From NCBI RefSeq assembly GCF_000764305.2, contig NW_025945836.1:46027-110026 (forward strand): 64,000 nucleotides of DNA, written 5' to 3'. Shown piece by piece: positions 24,626 to 37,790 of this stretch. The notes below the pieces were generated by a model. That model did no database searches, had not been told where the DNA came from, and worked only from the letters and a program-made list of their open reading frames with translations. The first letter of the stretch is position 1. Every line of letters begins with the position of its first letter. Source of the DNA: Hyalella azteca (taxonomy: Eukaryota; Arthropoda; Malacostraca; Amphipoda; Hyalellidae). Made by a program: the position numbers and the translations under genes.

Positions 24626-27340
24626 CCATAAACGTGGTAATGAGGGACGGGCATAGTAAATCAGGACAGTCCTCTGACATTTTGTAGAACTGTTGTAGCA
24701 ACTAAACTATTGTCAACCGGGGCTATCGTGACGATTTCGAACGTTTTTCATTCATAACTTCTTACCATGAAACATTTCATAAACAAGTTTAGGCTCATTT
24801 CAAAGCTCTTTGCAAGGGCTATCACATGGCTTCTCCAAAAAAATTCTATATGCTATTCATAAGGTGCCAGAAGCAAAAAAGTGTCCCGAGTAGACCCGTC
24901 GAACGGGGCTACTCGGGACACCTGGAATAAAACTTAATTTCAAAACATTTGAAGCATGCAGAGTGTACTCATCCATTATTAACAGTACTCTAAAGTCCTC
25001 CTCTTTCATTGTAGATGATGTAGAGGTAGAATAAATGACATTTTCTGTGATTTTTACTTGTTTTTTTCTTTATTGATATGATATTACCATATACATTAAT
25101 TACCGTATTATTGATGCGATTGTTGAATGTTGAATTGCTTTTCAGGATCTACCCGACCTCAGTTCACAATTCCGGTGTTCACAACGAGTTAAAAAACTCT
25201 TCTGCTTTGATCTGACTCCAAAAGATCTTGCTATAATAATTAGTCAGTCGTCCAGGATATCAAAACTGATTTACACTAATTATTTTCTTTATTTCACTTA
25301 AAACTTCAAGCCTTCCGAAAGTTCCCCATTGAATTTGTTTTGTCACTTGCAACGTCGAAATTTTGCCATTGTGAAAATCGATTTCGATTGGAAATAAGAG
25401 CCACGGCAGGTAAATAAACAATCACTCACTTCCTCTCAAGTGGTGAGTTAGTTTAGGTTCCCATACTGGTGCAGTTATTAGTTATTCATTGGAATTTTAC
25501 ATTAGAATTATGCTTGGCTTTGGAATTTACTTTACATTAATGATTTTACTTCCTTGTCTGGACTAGAGAAAGAGAAAAAAAGGAAAAGTACATAATAAGT
25601 TACATAATGAGAAAACACAGCACAGATATCAAATAAATGAGGATGATAGCCAAAGGGTTGGGCTAAAAAGCAATAAAGCTCCCCCTGCAACACCATCATA
25701 TGTTTTGGAGAAATAAGTCATAGTTTAGGTCAATTACTTTTCATTCTATGATGCCTGGTGCACAATTCTACATATGACATTCTATGCACAATTTTGTGAT
25801 GAGCGATGATGCACTAATTTTTTGATAAGTGAAATTTTTTTCGCTGAGCGAGGTAAATGTAATCAATATTCTTCGTTTTTAATAAATTTCTTTCTTAACT
25901 GGAGCCGTTGCTAACTGAGGTTCTACTATAAATGCGTTTTTGGGGGTGTCCCAAATAGCCCTGGGGGGTTGTCTCAAGCGGAAAGCCTTGCGGAAATGGC
26001 TGCCTTTTTTGGATTGAGGTAAGTAAATTCCACAAATAAAGTTTTCATGCTGACACTTGGCTGCCAATTTTCTAAGCGAAATTTTTTAATAGCAAATATT
26101 CTTTTTAATACAGACCTCAGCAGAAATAACTTTTCAAAATATCGTTTTTCATCATTTTTTTCAGGAATTTTTCAAAGCTAGTAAATGTAGTATTTTTGAA
26201 CTTCCTTTTTACCACATAGATAGGAAAAATGTTGACGTTTACGCCACTATATTTAGTTTTGCAATATTCCAATTAGTTTTGCTACTAAAACAGTTTTATG
26301 CTGCATTGGAGGACTGTCCCGAGTTACCCCGCCCGTCCTGAGTAGCCCCAGTTGACAGTAATTAAAATATTGCAACTAAAAATAGTGGCGTAAAGTTCAA
26401 CATTTTTACTATCTATGTAGCATAAGGCAAGTTAAGAAATCATACATTTACTACCTCAGAAAAATTCTCAAAAAAAGTGTGCAAAGTAAAATTTTGGTAG
26501 TGCCTCTGCCAAGTTCTGTAGCAAAAAAACATTCAATGTATTACAAAATTTTAATTGTATAAAAGTTGCACACAGATGTTGGCTTGAAAACATGACTGCC
26601 AGAATTTGTGTGGCATCCTCCAAAAATGGCGGCCATTTCCGCAAGACAGGGTAATAAGAGACACCCCCTAGGTAATAAGGGAACCTCTAAAACGCATTTA
26701 CAGTAGACCCTTGGTTAGCAAAGGCTCTAGTTAATGTAAAAATCAATTAACAACAAAGAATTTTGATTACATTTACCTTGCTCAGTGAAAAAATTTAACT
26801 TACCAAAAAATTAATGCATCATTGGTCATCACAAAACTGTGCATAGAATGTTGTTGATAGAATTGTGCACTGCGCAACATAGAATGAAAATTAATTAACC
26901 TAAACTATGATTTATTTATCCAAAAATATGATAGTTGTCACTAAAATATTCCTTTCTGTTTCAGAGATGTTTTTATGATATATTTTTTTGTTATAGGTAG
27001 TGAATTCACTTGACCAAATTAAAATGGTGAAAAATTACAAGCCATCACGTAAGCTTACAGATACAGAAGAAATGCTATATGGCTGCTGATATGAAGCTTG
27101 CAGTGGACAAGGTTGTTGTCAATGCTCAATGGCATGTCCACGGATATGGTAATATTGTATCAAAAATATGGTAATGTAGGGATATGGTAATATCATATCA
27201 ATAAAGGAAAAACGAGTAAAAATCACAGATAATGTCATTTATTCTACATCTACATCATCTACCAAGGTAGAGGAGGACTTCAGAGTACTGTTAGCAATGG
27301 ATACACTCTACATGCTTTCAACATTTTAAAATTTGTTCAG
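24626..27340 (+). mobile_element. TA-flanked pogo-like element, split by a related insertion
   Basis: The left end (CCATAAACGTGGTAATGAGG after TA at 24624) continues to 24709 and resumes at 26361. Joining the two sides across the TA gives a segment matching the complement of the element ending at 35116. The insertion is the element at 24710-26358. The part from 27024 encodes a degenerate transposase N-terminus. I could not locate the right terminus, and beyond 27340 homology with the short family members stops. Confidence 0.6.
24710..26358 (-). mobile_element. TA-flanked pogo-like element nested in a relative
   Basis: The ends are TTGTCAACCGGGGCTATCG and the complement CTGTCAACTGGGGCTACTC. 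TA flanks both sides (24708-24709 and 26359-26360). Its order is the reverse of the element at 31212-33852. About 25130-25680 is extra sequence absent from the relatives. No intact transposase. Confidence 0.7.
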
Positions 27341-28501
27341 TTCACTGCAATGTTGTGATTCATCTCTAAAGTTGCATAACTCATTCACAACACCATCCAC
27401 ATTGTGTTAGGGAATCTCTTGGCATCAACAAGCAATGTGACAGTTCTTCCACTGTGTCTTGTCAGCTTCCTTACAGTCCTTCTTGACAATGACTTTTGGC
27501 ACCAGCCATCTCATGTTCCTACCAAGGTCAATACTCTTGTCCAGTAGCTTTTGGACTACAGCCTGCAGTCCCGTGCTTGTGTTTTGAAAGTGAGAACTTG
27601 CAGTGCACTTGCCTTCTTATCTCCAAGCTGTTTTTTTTGGCCATGTAAGGGTCGCCTGCCAAAAGCCACCACTGCCCTGGATGTAATGGACCATCATGAT
27701 TCCTGCCTTCAGGAACATAGACTTCAACACTTCTGGACAATCATATAGGCAGCTGAAAGCCACCAGACAGAACGAATCAATTGAATTAGACCAATCAGCA
27801 TTTAGGAGAAACAGCCGGCAATCAAATGGCCTAGCATTGTCTGCCCTACGGTACCTTGATTCAGAAGGGCGCACCATTCCCATGTTTTCTATGAATTTGC
27901 CCGGCCCAGACTGGGCCCAGTCCTTCATTAAGTGGCATAGTGAGATCAGAAAGAGAGTAGCCAATGATACAGGTAATACAGGAACAGTTAGCTATTATGT
28001 TCATTTCTTTGAAATATTTTCAAAAAATGGAAATTTTTCAGCTAGTTGTGTGTTCATTGCTAAGAAGTTAATATTTTATTCCCTGTACAGGTACACCAGC
28101 AGGCACACCATCAAAGGTTACCCCCTAACCAAGTAAAACCCACCCCTACCAAGAAACTAAAAGCAACTGCTCCTATCAATGCCACTGATGAAGGATCCTG
28201 TACCTCAACAATAACTAAAAGCAGTGCACATAAAGTGGGTAGCTTTGTGATTACCAAAGTCTATGTCAACAACAGCAGTGACAAACATCAAAAATATTTA
28301 GCCACTGTTGATCAGTTTGATGAGACTGAGGTGTCTGTCACATTCCTCCATGCAAGTGAATCCAAGACTGTATTTACAGTGGCTAAAGATGACACAGCCT
28401 CAGTGGAGATGAAGGACATCTGTGAGATAATTGATGTGCCTTATAAGTTTAATAGTAGAGAGCAGTATGTGTTCAATGCTGCTCTTGATGTAAGTCTGTA
28501 G
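27024..28501 (+). pseudogene. Decayed pogo/Tigger-like transposase
   Basis: Three parts read in one direction. MVKNYKPSRKLTDTEE and, after a frameshift, YMAADMKLAVDKVVV (27024-27130) fit the N-terminal helix-turn-helix of pogo-type transposases. GRTIPMFSMNLPGPDWAQSF...EIRKRVAND (27870-27970) fits the CENP-B-type DNA-binding domain. GSFVITKVYVNN...DVPYKFNSREQYVFNAALD (28238-28490) fits the C-terminal tail of such transposases. A probable intron lies between GATACAG|GTAATA (about 27971) and CTGTACAG (28090). The DDE core is not readable. The TA target duplications of the surrounding elements agree with the Tc1/mariner superfamily. Assignment rests on motif resemblance by eye. Confidence 0.5.
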
Positions 28502-29066
28502 GCATTAGCTTAGGTCAGTGACTCGGTCTTTATTTACGAAAGGAACATTTTTTATGTTTATGAAAAAAGTTATTACATTTATGGAAGGAAGTTATTATGT
28601 TTATTAACAAAAGGAAGTTAGTGCATATATTTACAGAAGGAACAGTAAGCTATTATGTTTATTTCTTTGAAATATGTTCAAAAAATGGAAATTTTTTTGC
28701 CAATTGTGTGTATTTTGATCAAAAGTTAATATTGTATTCCCTGTAAGTGAGGACAAATAAAGTGTTTTGTTAAATACTTGCAAAATTATTAACATTAGGG
28801 GCAACTTAAACCAAGATGGGATGACTAAGAACACCCAATGGGGTTACTAAGACCACCCAGTCATAGATACCCCCAGAGCTGGGGTAAAAAAGACCAGCGA
28901 TTTTTTTAATTACATCAAAACTATGAGAGGCAGGAGCCAGCAATTTATGGTGAGTGAAGCTAAAGTATAGACCTGTATTTTGCATGTTTCAATTTAAGTT
29001 TAACTTATCTAGTTAAAAAATGGCATCATTTTGAAAAAAAGTGGTCAAAGTTACCCCAGTTTACGG
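28500..29066 (-). mobile_element. Partial element of the 32286-33234 family
   Basis: From about 28850 the sequence aligns with 33045-33234 ('gaggcaggagccagcaattt', 'tatagacctgtattttgcat'). It ends with the complement of CCGTAAACTGGGGTAAC next to TA (29067-29068). The segment 28640-28745 duplicates the probable transposase intron at 27988-28090. Confidence 0.55.
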
Positions 29067-29069
29067 TAC

Positions 29070-30425
29070 CCTAAAAAATTCTTCACCACTAGCACGTAGC
29101 AAGCCAGAGCCTTGCAGCAAATGCGATATTTGCCACCAAGCCGTGGATCGAACCAGCCTGCAGTCGAACGACCACTGGTCAAAGGATGATCATTTTTGGA
29201 ACAGAACTATGCTATCTGAAACCTAACCTCAGATGTGGTGAATGTAAAATAATGCAATTTAACAATGCCCGGAAGTCATATTAGATCCGCGGTCTGGTGG
29301 TGCATGGCAGATTTCATGCAGGGCCAAAGGAGGACAAAGCACAGTGGTCACCTGCTGTTGCGCGCAAGTTTCAGTTCTAGCGATGGCCAGGGTATGAAGT
29401 GATGCTTTGACGCAACATTTAGTGGTGGATGGCCATTCGACTCTAGGCTATTTGATCTCATGTCTGGGGGGTGTAGAGCTCAAAATATTCAAAGCAGAAT
29501 GATGTCAAGGGTCGGCTACAGATAGCAGGTTCCATTCATGGCTGATTGGTGGATGTCCAGAGATCCAAGGCATTTGATTCTGGGCTTATTGGTGCACAAA
29601 ATTGGTGGTGCTCGGCTGCACTCCCCCATGCAAATGTAACCAACATCAACATTATTGAGGGAAATCATAACACCATTTTTTGACTTCCAGAGGACTTTCC
29701 CGGCCTGGTAAATGAAATATCAAATTCCATGACTTTACAGGTTTTCCATGACCGGTGTGCACCCTGCATGAGGTGTATTAAATAATTCAATTTAATTTAA
29801 TAAAATTTAATTTGAGTCAAAAGTTTTAAGTAAATTTTAAATTAAACATTTTTTTAGTATAAGTTCATTCTACAGCATGTACCATGTGGTGTATTAAATA
29901 ATTGAATTGAATTTAATACAATTTATTTTTATTGATTTTTTACATATAATTTTGTACACTGTAGAATTAAATTAAAATATATTCTACCCTTTAGAATTGA
30001 ATTCAATTTTAAAAAAATAAATAATAACTTAATTCTTTAAAATTTAATTTAATTATTTAATACACCACATGGTACATGCTGTCGAATTAAATTATATTAA
30101 ATTAAAATTTGTAATTATTATTTTTTAAATTTAATTTAATTCTACAGGTAGAATTAGCCTTTGGCAACCAAACAAGCTAGCTGGTAAATATTTTATTAAT
30201 TCTGTTTATATACACAAATGGAAATATCACTTCTTTTTCAGAATCCATTCTCGAATACAATTGTTAAACTACTGTAATACTTACAGTTAATGCCAAAACC
30301 ATACCATAATACTACAGTACTTCCATACCATAATTTATATTTGACAATGCCATACTTCTGGAAGTGGCATCAGCATTGCCAACAGCCAAGTGTCAGTTGC
30401 TCATTTGCTGTCAGTCTGTCCTGTG
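29070..30425. other. No gene recognised; AT-rich foldback within
   Basis: An inverted pair at 29870-29902 and 30050-30081 ('cagcatgtaccatgtggtg' and complement) encloses very AT-rich sequence, MITE-like. A third related copy ('gaggtgtattaaataattca') starts near 29770. Nothing coding was seen. Confidence 0.5.
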
Positions 30426-30429
30426 TTTA

Positions 30430-30905
30430 GCATGTATCCAGGGTGCAGAGGAAACAAGCAGCGTTGTCCAAATATGGATTTTTAGCCTAAAGCATTGCCA
30501 GCCATTTTTAAGTTGCATCACCAAGTAATTTTTAATAAGAAAATGCTGCTAACAACTTTGATAGTATATGCATTACTGCTTACTCTCCACACACAGCAAC
30601 AATTGCGCTCATGGCAACTGATTTCTGGATAAGCTTCACTGCATCCTGATCCATCTAACTCACCAAAAACCTTACTGTGTGCACTTGCTGTGTTCCAGAT
30701 TTGCAATAATTGTAACAATTTCAATATTATTTGTAAAATGCAATCTTTTCCAACCAAATGTGTAGGCAAGATCTTCTGAAGGAGTTTATTTTGCTGCTGA
30801 TGCTTTGCCAAAGATCTATCAATATTGACCCACTTTCTGCACCCTGGGCATGTATGAGATTTTGCTCCTGCAAAATAATTTTCGCAGTGCATCATGTTCA
30901 ACTCT
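30430..30905. repeat. Dispersed repeat, CpG-poor copy
   Basis: It aligns with 36585-37105 in the same orientation: 'gcaagatcttctgaagg', 'aagcttcac.gcatcctgat', 'cactctctgcac' or close variants. This copy has TG/CA where the other has CG, as expected from methylation decay. The minus-strand open frame (30518-30901) is not recognisable. Confidence 0.55.
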
Positions 30906-31072
30906 TATTTGTGGCGGGATTTGTTATTAATTTATAAATGTTAATTGGTTGTGTTTGACTTGGGAGACAAATTGCTATTGAATTAATATTTAGTCTAATT
31001 GAAATCTTAAAGTATTGCAACCTTCATTCTTGATTCTTCAAAGTGTGACTTTCATCCCACCTATTTTTATCC

Positions 31073-31108
31073 TCTCAATCTTGACTGAAATTTCAGTCAA
31101 GATTGAGA
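31073..31108. repeat. Perfect 36-bp palindrome
   Basis: The 18-nt arm 'tctcaatcttgactgaaa' is followed directly by its exact complement, with no spacer. A-rich 'gaaatcaag' repeats follow. Confidence 0.8.
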
Positions 31109-32285
31109 AATCAAGAAAGAAGAAATCAAGAGTCAAGAAATCAAGAAATCAAGATTGAGAAATCAAGTCAATCTGGAATCAAGAAAGTAGTGGTAGATAA
31201 AAAATAACATACCGTCAACCGGGGCTACTCGGGACTGGCAGGGCTACTTGGGACAGTCCTCTGACACGGCGTAAAACTGTTATAGTAGCAAAACTAATTG
31301 GAATATTGCAAAAGTAAATATAGTGGTGTAAACGTCAACATTTTTCCTATCTATGTAGTATAAAGGAAGTCAAAAAATACTACATTTACTAGCTTTGAAA
31401 AATTCCTGAAAAAATGGTGAAAAGCGCTATTTTGAAAAGTTACTTCTGCTAAGGTCTGTAGCCAAAAAAATATTTGCCGTAATTAAAAAATTTTACTTAC
31501 ATAAAAGATGCACCCAGGTGTCGGCTTGAAAACGTAATTGACGGAATTGTCCTAACTCATTCTAAAAAAAAATGGCGGCTATTTCTGCACGGTGGGGCTA
31601 CTCGGGACACCCCCCGGGGCTATTCGGGACACCCCCAAAAACGCATTTATAGTAGAACCTCAGTAAGCAAAGGGTCCAGTTAAGAAAAAAATGGATTAAA
31701 AACAAAGAATATTGATTACATTTACCTCGCTCGGCGAAAAAATTTCACTTATCAAAAAATTAGTGCATCATCTGTTGTCACAAAATTGTACATAGAATGC
31801 TATATATATAATTGTGCACCGGGAATCATAGAATGAAAAGTAATTGACCTAAACTATGATTTATTTCTCCAAAATATATGATGGTTGTCACTAAAACATT
31901 CCTTTCTGTTTCAGGTATGTTTTTCACGATATTTATTTTATAGTTAATTCACTTGACCCAATTAAAATGGTGCATAAACGAGCGCGTGGCGCATAAACGA
32001 GCACTATTGTGCTTGCCATGTCCGTCTGTCTGTCTGTCCGTCCATCTGTCCGTTTGTCTGTGACCTCAAGTTTTTGTCGACGAGAAAATGCACTCTCTGT
32101 CACTCACTGCAGTGAGTACTGAGTTATATTTTTTTATAGTAAATTCACTCAACCCAATTAAAATGGTGTGAAATTACAAGCCATCCGGTGAGCTTACAGA
32201 TACAGAAAAAATGCTATAAGGCTGCTGATATGAAGCTTGCAGTGGACAAGGTTGTTGTAAATGCTCAATGGCATGTTCATGGATA

Positions 32286-33234
32286 CCGTAAAATGGGGTA
32301 ACTTAGACCACTTTTCGTTTTTTTAACAAAAACCCCCACAACTCAAAAACTATTTGACATAGAAAAATTTTGTCAATGGGCATTAAAGGCCTAATACTGA
32401 GGCTACATAACACAATAGAAAGATTTGAAAAGTTTGCATATCTAATAGGTTGAAAAATTAAAAATGTGACCCCCAAGAATAAACTATTATTAAAAGCCTG
32501 TCAGAGTACCACCCTCCAATTTTTTTATTTTTTGGTTAAATAACTCCAGGTTTTGATGCATTATAGTAGAACTCTTCTAGTTACATATGCAAATGACAAA
32601 TTTTAGGAAAGTGTCATAGTTTGCAAATGGGGGGCGCCGCCCCCAAATGGGTTAACTTAGACCACCTAATGTCAGCCCTGACGGGGTAACATAGACCGGC
32701 TTGGAAGTTAATACAAAATTACCATATATAACCTATTTTATGTTTGACAGCCTATTTATGTTTTTTCTTTATGTTTCAGACTCTACAGAGTCTTATATAT
32801 GGTAATTTTGACTTAATTTTCAAGCCAGTCAATATTACCACATCAGGGCTGCCATTAGGTAGTCACATTTCCCTCATTATGGGGCGGTGCCCCCCATTTG
32901 CAAACTATGACACTTTCCTCAAGGTTGTCATTTGCATATGTAACTAGATGAGTTCTACTACAATGCGCCAAAACCTGGAGTTATTTGGAGTTATTTTACC
33001 AAAAAATATAATTGATTTTACCACCCGGTCTAAGTTACCACAGGAGCTGGGGTAACAAAGACCATCACTTTTTTGAAATTACATAAAGACTAAAAGAGGC
33101 AGGAACCAGCAATTTATGGTGAGTGAAGCTAGAGTATAGACCTGTATTTTGCATGTTTCAATTCAAGTTTAATTTAGCTAGTAAAAAATGGCATCATTTA
33201 TAAAAAAAGTGGTCTAAGTTACCCCATTTTACGG
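32286..33234. mobile_element. TA-flanked foldback element, 30-bp perfect inverted repeats
   Basis: Both ends read CCGTAAAATGGGGTAACTTA inward, and 30 bp match exactly. TA flanks at 32284-32285 and 33235-33236. A second long inverted repeat, about 32550-32650 against 32880-32990 (around 'tgcatatgtaacta'), occupies the interior. There is no coding sequence. Related sequence at 27140 lacks the insertion, so the empty site is visible within this window. Confidence 0.8.
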
Positions 33235-33285
33235 TACGGTAATATCACATCAATAATACAGTAATGTCACATCAATAATACGGTA

Positions 33286-33458
33286 CCATCAACTGGGGTG
33301 ACTTTGGCCCCGTTTTTTATTTTGTTTTGCAAAAATAAACAGCAGGGTCATAAATGATGGCCAAAGTCACTCCGGCATTTATGACCCCGGCGTTTACGAC
33401 CCCGTTTTTGTTTGCAAAACAAAATCAAAAACGCGGCCGAAGTCACTCCAGTTGAGGG
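33286..33458. mobile_element. 173-bp TA-flanked MITE
   Basis: The ends are CCATCAACTGGGGTGACTTT and the complement of CCCTCAACTGGAGTGACTTC, flanked by TA (33284-33285, 33459-33460). The interior repeats 'gggtcataaatg' and 'atttatgacccc'. The TIR is related to, but distinct from, the larger neighbours. Confidence 0.75.
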
Positions 33459-33854
33459 TAACTAATGTTTATGGTAATATCATCAATAAAGGAAAAACAA
33501 GTAAAAATCTCTGAAAATGTCGTTTATTCTACCTCTACATCATCTACAATGAAAGAGGAGGACTTCAGAGTACTGTTAGTAATGGATGAGTACGCTCTGC
33601 ATGCTTCAAATATTTTAAAATGAAGTTTTATTCCTAGTGTCCCGAGTAGCCCCGTTCGACGGGGCTACGCGGGACACTCTTTTTTTGCTTCTGGCACCTT
33701 ACGAATATCATATGGAATTTTTTTGAAGATGCCATTTGATAGCCCTCGCAAAGAGCTATAAAATGAGCCTAAATTTGTTTATGAAATGTTTCATGGTAAG
33801 AAGTTATGAATGAAAAACCTTCAAAAATGTCCTGAGTAGCCCCGGTTGACGGTA

Positions 33855-35116
33855 CCATCAAATGGGGTAAAAAGGGACGGATTTGAGCATTTTTTGTTAA
33901 TAACTTCTTACTATGAAACATTTCAGAAACAAGTTCAGGCTCATTTTATAGCTCTTTGCGAGGGCTATCCAATGGCATCTTCAAAAAAATTCCATATGAT
34001 ATACGTAAGGTGCCAGAGGCAAAATAAAACCATCCCGATTTACCCCTCAAGCGGGGTAATCCGGGACACTTGCAATAAAAGTTAATTTTAAAACGTTTGA
34101 AGCATGCAGAGTGTACTCATCCATTACTAACAGTACTTTGAAGTCTTCCTCTTTCATTGTAGATGATGTAGATGTAAAATAAATGACATTTTCTGTGATT
34201 TTTACATGTTTTTCCTTTATTGATATTATATTACCATATTCATTAATTACCATATTATTAATGTGATATTACTGTATCCATGGACATGCCATTGAGCATT
34301 GACAACGACCTTGTCCACTGCAAGCTTCATATCAGCAGCCATGTAGCATTTCTTCTGTATCTGTAAGCTTACAGGATGGTTTGTAATTTCGCACAATTCT
34401 AATTGAGTCAAGTGATTTCACTATAACAAAAAATATTGTGAAAAACATACCTGAAACAGAAAATAATGAATTAGTAACAACCATCATATGTTTTGGAGAG
34501 ATAAATCATAGTTTAGGTCAATTACTTTTCATTCTATGATGCCCGGTGCACAATTCTATATATAGCATTCTATATACAATTTTGTGACAACCGTTGATGC
34601 ACTAATTTTTCGGTAAGTGAATTTTTTTTTGCTGAGTGAGGTAAATGTAATCAAAATTCTTTGTGGTTAATCAACTTTTTTGTTAACTAGAACCTTTGCT
34701 AACTAAGGTTCTACTGTAAATGCATTTTTAAGGGTGTCCCTAATTACCCCCAGGGGGGTGTCTAGAGTAGCCCCCGCCATGCAGAAATGGCTGCCATTTT
34801 TTATTTTGGAATGATATAGGCAAATTCCATCAATTATGTTTTCAAGCCGACACCTGGGTGCAACTTTTATGTAAGAAAAATTTTTTAATACGGCGAATAT
34901 TTTTTTTGCCCAGACCTTAGCAGAGGTACCTACTTTTCCAAAATTGCACTTTTCACTTTTTCAGCGATTTTTTAGAGATAGTAAAAATGTTGAAGTTTAC
35001 GCCACTATTTTTAGTTTTGCAATATTTTTATTAGTTTAGCTGCTACAACATTTCTACAAAATGTCGGAGGTGCGTCCCGATTTACCCCACCTGTCCCTTT
35101 TTATCCCGTTTGACGG
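33855..35116 (+). mobile_element. TA-flanked pogo-like element, complete short copy
   Basis: The ends are CCATCAAATGGGGTAAAAAG and the complement CCGTCAAACGGGATAAAAAG, with TA at 33853-33854 and 35117-35118. This is the most complete short member of the family at 1262 bp. It keeps a complement-strand remnant of the transposase start and lacks the catalytic core, so it must have been mobilised in trans. Confidence 0.75.
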
Positions 35117-35160
35117 TACCTATGAACCTTAATTTTTAGAATTCCATCCTGTCCCTCACT

Positions 35161-36018
35161 CAGAGGTGGGCAGTAGCACGCTACATGTAGCGGCGGCCGC
35201 TACATTTTCAGTAGCGGTAGTGGCGCTACATTTAAGGCATGTAGCAGTAGCGCCCGCTACATATCTAAGTAGCGATACAAGGATTTGCCACTACAGCGCT
35301 ACCGCTACAATTATAGATAAAGCCTTTAGATTTTACGTAATAGTATTAAATATTATTTAAAAACCAGCATGATAAATACATAATATAAATTACCGAATAA
35401 AACTGTACGAAAGATTTTAGTGTAATGTTGTCAACCTCACTACCTCAGCCTGTTACTAATGTCAACATGTTAGTTATTACTTGTTAAGTTGTTACCACTT
35501 ACCACTTACAGGTATTTTTTCATGTCTACCAATCTCAAAATAATAAATGGATATACTTTAATCTACCAATCTCAAAATAATCCAGATATATATACAAATA
35601 AAAGACTGATTTTTTTATGTATATGTGGATAATTTTTGAGATTGGTAGATTAAAGTAGATATCCATGTATGGAAGATAAAACGAAAAAATAACTGTAACT
35701 TTTATTTACTGTATCTATTCCGTACAAATTCAGTTAGGTTATTTGCAATAAAGTTGCATTGATATGTTTTGAAAATGTTTTATTATCATTAAATGTTTAT
35801 AAGTAAATCCCAATAGCAGAACAAAAAATATTTAGAGATTTCCAATAATTTTGGCCATTGAACTGGCTAATGTAGCAGTGCTACATTTTACTATAGTGGT
35901 ACTATAGTGGTAGCGGTGTAGCAGTAGCGGTAGCCCCTGCTACATTTAGAGGCTTAGAGCATGTAGTGGTAGCGGCTGCTACATTTCAAACTAGCGGCTG
36001 GAGCGCTGCCCAGCTCTG
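35161..36018. mobile_element. hAT-type non-autonomous element
   Basis: It is flanked by a perfect 8-bp duplication 'ccctcact' (35153-35160 and 36019-36026). The ends are CAGAGGTGGGCAGTAGC and the complement of CAGAGCTGGGCAGCGCT. An 8-bp duplication and CAGnG termini are typical of hAT transposons. The subterminal 100 bp on each side are packed with GTAGCGG/CCGCTAC repeats, which could be transposase-binding sites. The interior is AT-rich with no ORF. Confidence 0.88.
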
Positions 36019-36584
36019 CCCTCACTATCCCATTCCTTTGCTGGTACCTACAAGACAACTACAGTACAGCACTGAGCAGTGAGAATTACAGCTCAATTCC
36101 ATTGCAGGTACAAAAATTAGTACCTCTGTCAGCATATTGGTATGGCAAACCTGTTAACTAGAGATATTTTAGAATCAGTTCATATTTCATTTTTAATTCC
36201 CTCATTTACTCGAGATTTACATCTATATCTTATGTAATTTTATTCATACCCAGGAATTGGAAGGTTATACAGGTTTAAATTTGAAAGCACTAGTCATAGC
36301 TGGGTTGTTACTAATCTCAAGTCCCATGAGTCCATGACCCAAATAGAGTGTAACTGTGTACCTATTGCGTAAGCACTAAGCACGTTACTGTGTATAAAGT
36401 TCCCTCCCACATCAATATTTAATGGAAAAAATTAGAAATTTTAATAACTACATTTATTTAGGAGATATATAAATATGTATAAGCAGTGAGAACATAGACA
36501 ATTCTTGGTGAAGATAGAGTGAATGAGAGAAAGGAAGACTGAATTAATACAAATGTTCAACTTGAAATTCTGCCATGGCATGAT

Positions 36585-37105
36585 GGCTAGGGTGCAGAGG
36601 GTGGAAGCAGCATTGCCAATATATAGGTTTTTAGGCCCAAAGCGTCGCCAACCATTTTCAAGATGCGTCGGCAGCGTCGCCGGGAAATTTTTAATGAAAA
36701 GCTATTTACGCAGAGCAATGAAAGCAAGTGTCTACTAAACATGTGATAATGCAGGCTAACCGCTCTAATGTGACCGCAACACGCTCAACATGTGACTGCA
36801 ACACGCTCAACTATGCAATCACACACTTGTTGTTTTACATTTGCCTAGTATATTTTGGCGGGAACTCTTCGGAACTGATTTCAGGACAAGCTTCACCGCA
36901 TCCTGATGACCTGATCCATCCAACGTACCGGAAACCTTAATTTTTTCTAAATTGTTGGCCGAAGACTGACAAATATATTCAATGCAAGAATTTCAATCTA
37001 AATGTGTCGGCAAGATCTTCTGAAGGGGTAAATTTTGCTATTGAAGCGTCGCCGAAGATCTTGCAAAGTTGCAATATTCATCCACTCTCTGCACAGTGGC
37101 ATGAT
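36585..37105. repeat. Dispersed repeat, CpG-rich copy
   Basis: Partner of 30430-30905. It keeps many CG dinucleotides ('gcgtcgccaacc', 'cgtcggcagcgtcgccgg'), suggesting it is younger or less methylated. Short 22-bp tandem copies of 'caacacgctcaacatgtgac' lie near 36777-36812. Confidence 0.55.
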
Positions 37106-37614
37106 GGCGCATGGCGGCAGGCCGGCAGCCAGCATGGCCTCACCTCAACTTCTCAAGCTGTTCCAAGGCGCAAGCGTGCACTGTAGCTTATTACTTCTAC
37201 TATGCAAAACTCTGCAGTAATATCAATAGATTTTAATTCGCGAACGATAGCTAACAAGTAAAAAAAACCTAAAGCTTTAAAACTCAAACACCTTCTTCTT
37301 CTTAGCAGGGGGTCCACACTGTGGTGGACATAAAGCCACAGGTCTGCCTGATGGATGACCGCTGGGCCTGAGAGCTTGTTGCTTGTTAAGTTTTTAGCCT
37401 CTTAGTACAGGAAGCTAGTCTGTGCTCTCTTAAGGGAGATCGATTCTCTAGTAGCTCCGTACAAGATTTGACGAGTTTGAAAGATACAAGTTTTAGTAAA
37501 TGGACTTAAAATTAGAAGCTCAATTGAGGCAAAGCATGAAAGGTAAATGAATGCTGATTTAGCCTCCCTAGCTCAGCTACCTACTTCAAATACCTAAAAG
37601 ACTTGTCTAGATAC

Positions 37615-37790
37615 ACTTACCTGGCCATCTCTAGCCACAGGACGGTCAAAGATGCCATGCATGCCGAGTATGGCGCTCTGAGGAGGGTTGATGATGGCAT
37701 GCATGCCACTTACCTGGCCATCTCTAGCCACAGGACGGTCAAAGATGCCATGCATGCCAAGTATGGCGCTCTGAGGAGGGTTGATGATGG
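37615..37790. repeat. 93-bp duplication of exon end and splice donor
   Basis: Units start at 37615 and 37708. The first 82 bp are identical except one base, covering the last 25 codons of the DLST exon, the GTAAGTG donor and adjacent bases. 'gcatgcatgcc' lies at the junction. Confidence 0.9.

Larger units (their letters stand above)
31212..33852 (+). mobile_element. TA-flanked pogo-like element containing two insertions
   Basis: The ends are CCGTCAACCGGGGCTACTCG and its complement (one mismatch in 24 bp), with TA at 31210-31211 and 33853-33854. Two further TA-flanked elements sit inside (32286-33234 and 33286-33458). A decayed transposase N-terminus ('ccatccggtgagcttacaga' and following) lies near 32180. 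It is directly abutted on the right by the element at 33855, which uses the same TA. Confidence 0.75.
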